Shown piece by piece: positions 43,320 through 55,100 of a stretch of 64,000 nucleotides of DNA. The notes under the pieces are model-generated. The model had not been told where the DNA came from, made no database searches, and saw only the letters and a list, made by a program, of their open reading frames with translations. This DNA is from Cylicocyclus nassatus (lineage: Eukaryota > Nematoda > Chromadorea > Rhabditida > Strongylidae), in NCBI GenBank assembly GCA_958299035.1, contig CATQJL010000223.1, positions 3,156,359 through 3,220,358 on the forward strand, given 5' to 3'. Position 1 is the stretch's first letter; every line of letters starts with the position of its first letter. A program made the position numbers and the translations under genes.

Positions 43320-45660
43320 ACCTATTTGGGCGACCGCCTTCGTCTTGGAGCAGATATTATTCGATGTGTTAACGAAAGACTGGGGCGCAGGGCAAACGAC
43401 GAACGACGCGAAGGAGAGTGGAGAGATACACATCAGCCGTCCAGCGCTGCTGAGTTTGGCAAACAATATCTTTGTCTAAGTAGGATCTGGATAGATAATG
43501 TTTGCTCTGCGGAATTTCCAAAGAGTATTGCTACGCGCCCTAAAAGCGACTTGCCTATATGCTCCATCCTATACACGCTAATGAAGGCTAACTTCCCGCC
43601 ATTGGAAAATCCTTGCGATATCAAAGTAAGACAGTTGATAAGCAGCGTTGCAGGCCCCACCGACAGAATCGCTTAGTTTTTAAACATCGTTCTTGTACAT
43701 TTGCTAAAACATGTCCACGCTTAGCTATCAAACACTTATTGCTTCCGGAGCTTCGTCGCGGCACACATTTGATCCCAGACTGTGTGATGGAACCATTCTG
43801 TGTAGCGTCCTTGACGCAAATGTATCAATAATGCGGTAATGCAAGCGATTTACGAACTGCTTTCGGAGCATCACACTTCCCTAAACCTGTATGGATTCAC
43901 TGTGAATAGCATAATGACCCTTTCGAGCGAATGCATATTATGTTGTATTTTTTGGTGGTCTCTCATCACTATAAGCAGGTACGGGAAAAGCCCAAGGAAG
44001 ATTGTCTATCGTTTCTCAATAAGTAAGACTGTCCGGTAAGGAATACAAAACTGAGTGGTACCCCAAAGCTAGCTGTAAATCTTACAAGGGATAGTTAGCT
44101 CGGCTTTCGCAGGGGACATATATACTCTGAATCATCTTCAAATGCCGATTCCAAATATGCTATTCCTAGCACACCATTCCGAAGCGAGTTATGGGCTTCC
44201 TGCGCAAAATTGGCATACGCATCGACTTACTGACATTATGGCATCATCATCTAAGTGTCAATACCCTTGCGTTAAGCTTCTTTTAGGTGAGAAAAGATTG
44301 AATTTGTGTTATTTCCATATTTCTGCACTTTCTTTGGCAGTTTAAGGAAATGGAAGAGAAGTAACGTGCAAACGTCAAAGTACAGTTCTTGTAATCGTGC
44401 GACAAATGTCTATACTTTTTGAGATTGGGCCTTAGAAACATCTTTAAAAAAGCCCATAACTCGCTTCGGAATGGTGCGCGGCAGCTAGGAAAAGCATATT
44501 TGGAATCGGCATTTGAAGGTAATTCAGAATATATCCGTTCGCTGCCAAGCTAAGTTAAGTAGCATTCCTTATCAGTACATTACTTTTCTGCGCATTCCAG
44601 CAAGCTCAAAAGACTGTTATAAATAACATGTATCGGACAGCAACATAAATTTCATCGGGTATGCAAGAGGGGATTTATTCTATAGACTAGCTTGTCAAGT
44701 AGCTAAGTTCTAATTGGTACGCTGGTGGGCCCACTTGAACCGTAGCGGATATGCAGGACGCAGAGCCAGTTTCGGCACCCCGAATGCGCCACTTACAAAA
44801 ATTGCTTCTGCTTGCCGTTCGTATCGGATAAAATAGGCGCAGCGCTGCGGCAATGCGTACATCTCGCGGTTTGCAGGACGATGCCAAGATGGTCGTTATT
44901 TGTCTTCAAATCTAAAACGTCAGTTGGTCCAAAATCGATCATACCATCGTACACACCTAACTCCAGCTTGTGTCGTCTGCCCATTTGGCAAAAAGCGTGA
45001 CTGCATGGTCTCCGGGTTCTGTCTCTTCACATATTTATCGTGCGGTGATACGTATATCGGAAAAACAAGACGTTCTTTTTGCTTGCGTTAAAGCACTTGG
45101 ATGTGTTAAACAAATTATAAGCAGGTAGGCAGTCATCGCATTTCGGGTCATGAAATGAGAATCATATAGATTCATAGTGACCATATCAGCGTACGAGCCC
45201 GACCTCCTGGAGCGCAAAACTTTGGAAGCGTCTTAAATCAGTGCTAAGAATCAGAAATGAACCGGAAGGAAGAGTGCGTTGCGGTAACCAACGATTACCA
45301 TATCAGTTTCTGTGTAAATTAAATATGAGGTTAGGTCAGAAGAGCACTGTAAATAGGAAAGAGGTATAGAATATATGATGGTCTAACACATCACTTCACG
45401 AAGGTGAGCCTTGGTAATCCGGTCTTTCTTGGCTCGTACTCTCTCAAAACAGACCTTTGTCTTGAACTAGGATCTTTACGCCTAAGTTAATGTTTCACTT
45501 ATGTTTTCGACTTTCTAGTCTCTAACGAAATCATCCTCTTAAAACTTTGACCATGAATAAATTGTGGACTATCTTGGTTTACGCTCAATCACATCGCACG
45601 ATTATCAGCTATCGTGCCAAGAGTAATAAACAACCGAAGTTGTACAATATTTAGCTTAAG
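43320..45660 (+). pseudogene. Degenerate Penelope-like element X
   Basis: This is a decayed PLE in + orientation. RT-like remains include VRQLISSVAGPTDRIAW (43630-43680), matching the PLE motif around 'RPIxSSxxGPT', and MQAIYELLSEHHTSL with LYGFTVNS (43839-43920). The reading frame is broken many times. After a foldback insertion at 44038-44568 comes the C-terminal part, with CMVSGFCLFTYLSCGDTYIG in a damaged GIY-YIG domain at about 45000-45070. A decayed 3' region ends near 45650 and contains only traces of the hammerhead motif (45516-45555). It lies just downstream of transporter copy B. Confidence 0.75.
44038..44568. mobile_element. Foldback element inside PLE X
   Basis: The left arm (GGTAAGGAATAC, then AATGCCGATTCCAAATATGC and CCATTCCGAAGCGAGTTATGG) is matched in inverse order by the right arm (CCATAACTCGCTTCGGAATGG, GCATATTTGGAATCGGCATT, GCATTCCTTATC). 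The element is about 530 bases, non-coding and inserted between the RT and endonuclease remnants of PLE X. Confidence 0.75.
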
Positions 45661-46134
45661 TTTATTGTATTTTGCTGTCATTTAAAACACTTGAAGCAAG
45701 CTAAAACTTCGATCACGCGATTTGTAAACACGTTGTTGTAAACACAACACAGCATGTTCGCAGAAACATAGAGAAAGCCCATTGCAGCAGCTTTAGAAAG
45801 AACATTTACTGTGGAACTCAAATTTTTACTTCAAATCAGTGTTCTCATCGACTTTGTTATAATAGCTGTCAGTGTTTATAGAGTTTAGCCCTGCTCTAGA
45901 CACGAGACTCATCAGTCGTAAACGTCGTTTATCTACAACATAGTACAGAGAAGAATGAGGCAACATAGCATAGAAAGTTGTGAAAATCAACCATCTCTCA
46001 AAATGGTAAGCATGTATCCAATCGCAATAAACAACAACGAGAAGGTCTTTTCTGCCTTTGTTGCAGAAGTTTCCAAATTTTCGGGTGGGTCGCAAGAATA
46101 TTATAGATTCTGTCGCTATCGTTTCGCATCGAAA

Positions 46135-49100
46135 TCACATGAAAAATTGGGCGATAAGGTTCGCAACACCGAATACAATTATAAGAGAGTGAAGGGCAAT
46201 TTTAGGGATTGTTAGTGTGTTCTCCCGACGCTGTTCTTGCATGTAAACTAAACAAGGCAACGCATAGGAGTTCACGACCCCAGAGATGGCACCAACGTAA
46301 CTTGAAAAGGTATTAATTTTGATTTGTTTCTCTTATTTCCTAGCATCATTCATTCCAACTTACCGCACAATGGTGCCGACGTTGGGGAAAAATATGGCAG
46401 TCAAACCGCCACATATCACAACGATTACGCTAAGACCTACGACAAAAGGCAGCCTGAATGTTCATAATTATACAAATTTCAAAGCACGCTCAAAAACTCA
46501 CCCAGGGTAGTTCTTCTTTAAGACAAAAGTTGATAGCTGCGTACGAATAAAGAATACCATAAGTGGTAATATTGTGATTATTTGGAACAAAATTAGCACT
46601 CGGGCAATTGCACTCCAAGCATAACTAGCGCTGAAGTTGTTGAGAAGATTCTATAATTGGTTTATCGAGCTTGTTGAAGGACTTGAGCTTATTCGTCATA
46701 GAAACCAAAGAGCTATAGCTGCTGTAGTCCAGTAAATCTGATGGTTGTTGTAGTGCTGTGCGACTATAGTAAAATTGGAAAAATTGCTGTTTTTTTATGC
46801 TGACAGCATTTGAGCCTGACAATTGTCCACAGAACGCTATATCTAGCATCGTTTGACCAAGTTCTACGTGCACATTACATCGGAAAGCAAGAGCATCATA
46901 GTAGTGATCGTCAACAATGAACCATATGCATTCAATCAAGTGCTTCCCTTGCGTGTCAAAAGCGCGGCTATACATTTAAAGAACAGACACGCGCTTCTGC
47001 ATTGTCTGCTCCGATTCTCAAACAAGATCCTTGTTTGGAGCACTCCTTGTTGTCGTCATATTCGATACAATCATGAACAGGCAAGGACACCGGGCAGGCT
47101 GGATCATTGTTGGAAAAAAGCAAAGCATTTTTTGCAAGATGGAGAGCAAAAACAAAAATAGGGCTGATAAAGGATTAACTGGAGAAGGACCCAAACTCAA
47201 AATCGTTAATCGAGGTGAGCTATATGGGCAAAAGTAATTGTACACTTTCAATCTTAATATCTCTCTTATCAGAAAACCTCTTACCTACTTTTATAGAGAT
47301 GCTTTGAACTTATTGTTAGACCTGCAGTGTGGAGCGAGGTGAATCAGTCATGTTTCAGAAAAAAGGTCCCAAAAATTCTGGAAAGTGGTGTATCAAAAAT
47401 TTTAAACTCGCTGGTTTCACTACTCAACTTCCTAAGGGTTTGTGAAGCTTTACTAAGGTTGTGATCCCAATCTTAGAGAGAATCGTAAAGACAATTACGG
47501 TTCACCTGGCATAAGTGTGAAGTCATCGCGATCAACTAATGGAATAGTCTCCGGATTGGAAACTTCGCATTTTTTGGACCTTGACCCTTGTTTGCAGCTA
47601 GGTAGTCGTTAATTTTAGGGTCTCGCGCAAAAATTTAGGCAGTTTACAATTTGTCCACGTGGTGCGACGCAAGGCGAACGAGGACGACACGAAAGAGTCG
47701 GAGGCGCTGCATTAATTTCCAACCATCCCTTTCTCACGATTGTTTTACAAGCCGCAGGAACCAGACAGTGTAGTGGATACAAAATTTCGCGTTTTTGCCA
47801 CATCAGTATTTTTCATTCCCGAGAAGTTCTCTAGAAAACGCCAAGTATTTTACCTAGCACCCGCTCAACGCCGTGGCCTACGCGAGATCTATGATCGCTG
47901 ATTTGATGGATGACAGTGTTTATCAGCCATCCTTCCAGCCGAGTTCGAAGCAATACCGCCGCCTAAACCGGGCATGGATATAGCACTTCAGTGGAGCTAA
48001 AGAGCTTCGCTATGCGTCTCAAAAGCAGTTTGCCTATCTGTCCTGTCCTCTAGACACTTATAAAAGCCCACAACTTCCTAAGAGGTTTGAGCTCTAACAG
48101 CCTGCGCAATTACAAGATCAGACCAATAATTAATAGCGTTTTAGGCCCCACCGATAATATGGTTTCTCAATATCATACTAGTACAGTTGCTAAAATTTGA
48201 CTCCGCTCCTTTGACCAATACAAATACGCTCCTCGAAAAGTTTCGCGAGGCACATATAACCTCTGATTGCTTGGTAGGATTTGATGTAACATCACTCTAT
48301 ACGAATGGAACGTGCGACTCTCTATGAAACTCGGCATGGTGTTGATATTGTAATTGTGTTTCTGAGCCTTGACCCGAGATAGTTAACACTTTATTGGCTG
48401 ACGTTTCGGCAAGTCGCCTTCTTCAGAACCTGGAATGGAATGGACTTGCAAACTATTTGATCAAACGTTCTGCAGCCATGCAAACAAACCTTTGAGGTTT
48501 CGGTAGATTAGTAATTAGCTGATTACTAATCTACCGACGCCTTAGAGGTTTGTTTGCATGGCTGAAGAGACGTTTGAGTGAATAGTTTGCAAGTCGTACT
48601 GTCCATTCCAGGCTCTGAAGAAGGCGACTTGCCTAAACTCAGCCAATAAAGTGTTAACAATCTCGAGTCAAGACTCAGAAACACAATTACTCTATACGAA
48701 TGTCTCAAATGATGCGGCGATGCAAGCTGTTTACAAATTGCTATTGAAGACCAAACTTTTCTTACTCTGTACGGCTTTAACATTAACGGCGTCAAGACCC
48801 TTTTAAAGAAGTGCTTCACACAGGTGCGATAAGGTGAGAATGACCCCTCCAGGGTGAAGGGGGTCACAGCGGTCGCAGCGCCTCCGGGTGAAGGGTGTTT
48901 CAGTTGATCAAGAAATCATAAAATGTCGACCGGGGGGAGGGGGGGGGAGAGGGGAGGGGAGGGAACCATGGTGTTCTCTCATCATTTTTCCTGGTCAAAG
49001 TTTGCAATTTTCAATTCCCTGCCATCACTGGTTGTCTTTTTTCTGAAATGTGAGGCGATGTGCTGCTGGATTAGCACATAATTATGGTTCTGACCAGCAC

Positions 49101-52100
49101 CTTGTATTTTACATTTTTCCTTTTTCCGTTTTTACATCACCCTGCCCGTTTTGAAATTACCATAGAAGATGTGCATGCGAGAAGATTTGTTTTGGAAAAA
49201 GTTAGACATTTTTTCAAATATTACTACTTTACGAATTTTTCAAAAGAAGAAATTCGTAATTTCTGTAGATGAACAGCAGCGTCAGCAAGGGAACTGCTTT
49301 TAAAACCATCTTGTATTCCGCTTTTATAGCATATATAGTTTGCCTGGAGTCTGTTGAAAAAGTGCCTGGTGAAGAGTTTGAGTAGTGATTTCTGCATAAT
49401 TACGAGTTTTTAAAATAAAAAATCCGTAACTTCTGTAGAGGAATATCTTGTACGCGATGATGGTCACCGCTGAAATTGCCTCGTTTTCCGCTTTCAGAAA
49501 ATTATATACATTGCTTGGGGTCCGTTAGAAAAAGTGCTTGGGTGAAGGGTGTCCTAGTGATTTCTGAAGATTTTCGAGTTTTTAACATAAAAAAAATTCA
49601 TAACTTCTGTAGATGAACATCTTGACGCCGAGATGGTCACCATTAGAAGCGCCTCGTCCTCCGCTTTCAGAAAATATACATGCCTGGGGTCCGTTAGAAA
49701 AAGTGCCAGGTGAAGGGTGGGTGAGTCTCTTATATATTCTCAGCTCTTTTTTACCATTGTAAAAAGACGTCTACTTGAGCACTCCCATTTTAAAAGTCTC
49801 ACCCACCCTTCACCCGGCACTTTTTCTAACGGACCCCAGGCATGTATTTTTTCTGAAAGCGGAGGACGAGGCGGTTCCAATGGTGACCATCACGGGCGTA
49901 CAAGATGTTCATCTACAGGAGTTATGAATTTTTTATGTCAAAAACTCGAAAATCTCCAGAAATCACTACTACGCCCGTCACCAAGCACTTTTTTCAACGG
50001 ACTCCTCCTTTCCCATATATAAGCAATTCACGTACAAATATTTCCTTTGTTTAACCTTACCTCACTGTTGATTTTTTTCTCGGCTTTCGGTGAAGGGGGT
50101 AAAGGGGGGGGGGAGGTGAGAAAATTCTCAGACTATTGCACCTGTGGTGCTTCAGTCGTTCCATATTTCGCTGCTTGGGTCATTACTACAGACAAATTAG
50201 GGATTCTGCTATGGGACAACGTTTAGCTCCAACGCTAGCCATCGTCTTCATGTCCAAAGTGGAAGCGCCCTTGCTTATTAGAAAGCCGCTGTAATTTCGC
50301 TACATCGTGATTGCTGCATAATCTGTCTCACAAGTCGAGATGGACCTATGCTTCAATCTTCTCAATTAGCAATTCGCAAACTAAAGTTCACACGGGCGTT
50401 CGTAAATGTACAAGTACGCCTAACGAGTGGGAATGTAGGACAAAATGGTACCGGAAGACTAGCAGTAAAAACATACTGGTACACTATCTGTCCATGCACC
50501 CCAGACAGCTTAAAAGACAATTTTAGGTAATATGTATCGGACAGCAGCAAAAGCATCTTTGGGTGTCCAAGAGCGAGTTCATTCTAGGAATTTAGCTAAT
50601 CAAACTGCAGAGCCTACTTCTAATCCTCACGAATTAACACGACATAGAGCTGGTATCGGCTTCCTGGATACGCCACTTACAATAATCGCTTTTTGCTTGC
50701 CGTTCCGGACGACTAGCACTGCGCACGGCGCTGCGTATATCAGGCGATTTTGCAGGGCAGCTTTAGAATAGTCGATATTCCGGCGACTGATCCGGAATCC
50801 ATACGATCGCACATGCTTGACGCCTAACTGCGTAAGTTGTCCATACGGTAAGGAGGGCGACTGTATCTTTCATAGTGTGTCTCATCACATGTTCATCATG
50901 TGGTGGAGAAACGAGCCGCTGTCTCTGCTCACGCATTAAGAGACATCTGGGCGGGTTCCATAACTTTAAACCAGTAACACCCTTAGGAAGTCATCGCATT
51001 CTGCAGCACAAAAGCGCGGAGGTACAAGTTGGAGTTATGATACTGACCTACGAGTCCGAATTGCTAGCGCGCAAAACTTGGAGGCCTTATGGATAAACGC
51101 CAAGAGTCAAACAATGAACCGAAAGGTAGATGCCTAGGGTAACTTATGACGCGTCATATCAATCCCTCTGTGGGTTTTGATATGAGATCGGGTCACCCGT
51201 CTTTCTACTTTAGCTTTCGCACTGGTCACTGATTGGACGATACCTTGAGCTTTGATGTTGGCGTTTGTGTGAATGTCTCACTTATACATTCAGACTTTCC
51301 AGGCTCTGGCAAAGGCGGAAAAGCCGAAACGTTAGCGTCTGAGCAAATAGTTGTAAATCTTGATTGCTGCTCAAAGAGACGATACAGTTTTCATATTGTT
51401 TGGTTTGCCTTTCTAAGCGAAAAAGGGCGTTCAGCTCAAAAACCTAAATTGATTCACTCCATGCTGTAAATCTAATTGTAAGTTAAACTAGCTTTACAAA
51501 AGGGCCAGAAGATAAGCAAAAGACTTCTAGGAAAGAGAGATATTAACGATCAAACAGTATATACATATTTTTGGGACACCCTGTATATCATATGAATTAG
51601 CGAACACTGTTCTTAAGCCTGTATCCAATACCTACCAAGCAAATCTTTAGAAGGAGCTGTAAGCAGTGTTAAGCGTGGGTCAGGCGACCCCGACCTGCGG
51701 GCCGTATGGGTTAAGACTGAGGGGGGAGGGGTCATAATCAAGAATCGCATTCGCTCAGAAAACTGAGGAGATACTACGATTAAGGTGAAGAAGGAAAGCG
51801 CTCCGTGAGTCCCGCAGCTTTGCCAGTAGAAGACATGACGGTCGTGTTCACAATCGAAGTTTCAGCTACTAAACTTCAAATCTTTATCTCTTACCTTGAC
51901 ATATTAAAAGGTCATCAAGGACGCACGTTGTGTAAAATGGTTATCATTTCCGTAATCAGCATGTCAAAATGGCTCTATAAGCTCTACAAACCAGCACCAC
52001 ATTTTCTAGTGTTCCTCAACTTCTAAAAAGCGTAGTAATCAAAGATGATTAACTTGATTTCAAGAGTGAAGAGAGTCAGCTTTTGTTATACTCAGAACAA

Positions 52101-55100
52101 AGTAATGTCCTCTACCAGTCTATGCTAAGAATCAAGCTTCATATCGCTTCCAAGTAGTAAAGGAAGAAGTGCTGCCGGCATTTCAGTCGGCGCGTTCTTC
52201 ACCTTGACTGCTTCAACTGCACGCATTACCATAAGGCCGAAACAAGTCTTGCTGTAAAACCTTCGAGGCCTTGTGCCTGAGACCCCTTAAGTTGCTTTCA
52301 CTATTCGAAAATCGCCCCTTTTTCTATTATGGTTATTGAGATCAATGCCTCCTCTTGCTATATCAAAAATTTGCAGCCAAACAGTTCAACCCTGTGGAAA
52401 TTATAGTTCTAAAAACAAGACTATCCAGATCCGAAATTTTTCGTTATGTTGCATGCGCCGCATTGTCGTGCAATCGCAGAAACTCGGGCCTGCAGACTTC
52501 CAAAAACAAGAACCCTCCAGCGAAGGCTATTTTTTAGAATGTCACATGAGGTCTTGGAGGTAAAGCAGAGCGGTCGTTTAAGGGCTTTCAACAGGGGGGG
52601 GGAGCATCTTTGAAGCATTTGAGCCTGACCTCCTGCTCAACCTTGGTTATAAACCTCGGTTTCCGCCTCAAAATGTCAAGTCTCAATGATTCGCAAAGAG
52701 TATCCAAGTATGATGGCTGGTGTAAAAGATAAGCGCTGCAAACTCCAACCCCCTTTTTTGCAGGTAAAAAATGGGTTTTCCGCAACGTTGCCCTAATGTT
52801 TAGCCGCTGGTGTGAGTAGTCACCGGAATCAGAATCTTGCATATGGATGATATGTGCTAATGTTCCTCGGTAGGTAATGTGGAATTTAAAGCAATATTTT
52901 GAGTAAGGTTTTTCCATTTTTCAGTCCGAAAACGAAGGTGTAATGAAGACAATCATTTCTTATGCATGGTTTGCAAATGGTTAGAGGCCCACCCTGGCAA
53001 TTTTGAAAATCGTGGATACATATGCGAAGCCCACCCCTTTGAACACAAAGTATATTCTCGACTTGGAAAAAAGTGCTGAAATGAAAAGAATCAAATCTTC
53101 GAACATTTTCCTGGTTTGTGATGGTGACTGCCGCAAGTGTATTTACACCATAAAGAGCATACGCTCTAAATCATCCCAGCTCTACGGTATTCTGTACGCA
53201 GTAGATAACATGCTCCTTAGGCTCGCAGTCGTATCAGCTCTGTGTAATTCTCTGATGTTTTCTTCTTAACGTCTTATCTTTCTCGCAAACTGCTCTTGCT
53301 TATTTTTATGTAAATGCTGCAGCTAGTCATTTTTTGTAATAGAAACGGAAATATATGATTACTTCACGCCGAGCTTAGTTGAGCGATGTTTACTGTTCTT
53401 ACAATCACGCCCTTATGTTTCGACGTCTTCGCTTTCCTTAGAAGCCTAAAATCCCAGCCCACCAAGCATCTCCTCCATTCCTGCCAGTTTTCTGCGTTTC
53501 CACCTCGTTGCCACATCGAATATTGACGCAGAAGGACATACCGAAAGAACACCGCTTTCCGAGTAGCCCGCACCGGAACTAGACGGTCGTGGCAGACGAA
53601 TGAGTGAGTCGTACTGTAGGCACACATAAAACGACTTACAGTTACTGAGACAATCGCCGGGGCAGGCGGGCACCGGGAATAGTTGGTTGATTTCTCGCAC
53701 CCCGCTCGCGGATTTTTTGGAAAGCAATCATGACTTTTCGGAACGCCGCTTGCTGAGTTCTCGATTTTTCAGAGATTCAGCAATGTATCTGCAAAAGATA
53801 AGAGCGGAAAAAAATTCAACAGGCGGTCTCTCAAAAACTCGCTGAGCATTATCTTGGAACTTGCGAGCGGAATGCGAAATTTCAGCAACGCGAATTTTCC
53901 GGTGCCCGCCTGCCCCCGGCGATTATCTGAGTAGACGGGAATTCGTAATACGCAGAGATGTTCTGGCCGAGATAGTGTGCATGGGAGAAAGAGCAGATGG
54001 TAAGATAAACGAAACAGCACTCGATTAGAAAGAGAATACGCCCGCAGTCTTTGCTTGCTACGGATCTTCTATACATATCACATAACGACACGAACGAAAG
54101 GAGTTGAATGTCACTGATAGATACTGCTTTCTACTGTTCATACCAGAGCTCTTTGTAGAAATCCAGAAACTTCTAACGCTTTCCTAACCGAGATCTTCGT
54201 TCTTTATGTGAGAATCGTACATCCAATACCGAATTTACTCCATTACGCCGAATTTCTCCATGCTTACCAAGCGGCGAGCCATGTTCTTACCCCTTTCATC
54301 AATCAAACGTTCTTTCAGGTTTATACTCACATTCTTCGTTTCTCCTATACACAAACGTCCCAAGAAGGTGTGCATACTATTTGATCGTTAATAATCCTCT
54401 TCCTTTAATGTTTTTCACGGAGCGTGAGGTACCATTTTGTATAGCAAGGTCGAAATAGATTTACAGCATGAAGCGAATCATCAGTAACTCCATTGCCGTG
54501 GGATTACCGTAAGAACTTTCAGCATACAGCGCCACTGTGGAATAGACCTTTTGATGAGAAAAATTCCAAAAAAACGGAAAATCTGTCTGACAGTTTTAGG
54601 CATGCTGGTCTTGCTATACAACTTTTTACCAGTTTCTCAAGCTTTTTTAATGGTGTAATCACACTTCCGGCGAATTGGAGAAACCCTCACCCTTTTACCC
54701 TAAAACTGAAATAACTTGTGAAAGAAGCATTACAGTGAAGTGCAAAGTTCATATTCAGAATCAGCAACTTCAATTAGTCCAGTACGGGAGTTTCTGGCTT
54801 GTTTGGTTTTCCTTTTGAAGCAAAAATCGCTTTCAACTTCCCAAAATCCTTTTCGAAGTTTATACCGTAATCCTGCGGTAATGAAGAGCGGTTAATGATT
54901 CGCTCCATGCTATAAATCTAAGTTCAACCTCGCTCTACTGGCACCTCATGCTCGGCTAAAGACGTTCAAGCAAGGGAGTTGTTAGCGGTCAAACAGTGTG
55001 CACATCTTTTTGGGACATCGTGTATAATGCGGTGCAGTATAGTCATTCAATTTGGTTCAGTTTCATCCAACTCCCACTTATGCACATCTCCAACTCTACC

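Larger units (their letters stand above)
48308..48689 (-). mobile_element. Small PLE-derived insertion with inverted arms
   Basis: The insertion is flanked by the 13-base direct repeat CTCTATACGAATG (48295-48307 and 48690-48702). It consists of a 42-base tail at the left plus a palindrome at 48350-48690 whose ends read GTAATTGTGTTTCTGAG and CTCAGAAACACAATTAC. The centre GATTAGTAATTAGCTGATTACTAATC is itself palindromic. Each arm holds a hammerhead motif followed by AATAAAGTGTTAAC. Excision of the insert plus one repeat rejoins the host PLE frame (SLYTN to VSNDA). The plan is the same as that of the 1.6-kb insertion at 38604-40194. Confidence 0.85.
47590..51449 (+). pseudogene. Degenerate Penelope-like element Y with two later insertions
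   Basis: This is a decayed + strand PLE in intron 8 of transporter copy B. RT remnants in order: NYKIRPIINSVLGPTDNMV (about 48110-48165), LVGFDVTSLYTN (48270-48306), VSNDAAMQAVYKLL resuming at 48703, FNINGVKTLLKKCF up to 48817, IFRCLGHYYRQIRDSAMGQ resuming at 50155 and RLAPTLAIVFMSKVE. The catalytic YxDD region at about 50295 is damaged (FRYI followed by a frameshift). The endonuclease part starts near 50530 (MYRTAAKASLGVQERV) and its GIY-YIG core is broken. The 3' region has a decayed hammerhead at 51302-51337. Two transposons interrupt it at 48308-48689 and 48819-50146. Confidence 0.8.

Noticed and set aside
49250..50010. CRISPR-like repeat array
   Set aside because: The units are about 180 bases, diverged, partly inverted and within a hAT-like element. 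There are no short repeats with unique spacers, and the genome is eukaryotic.
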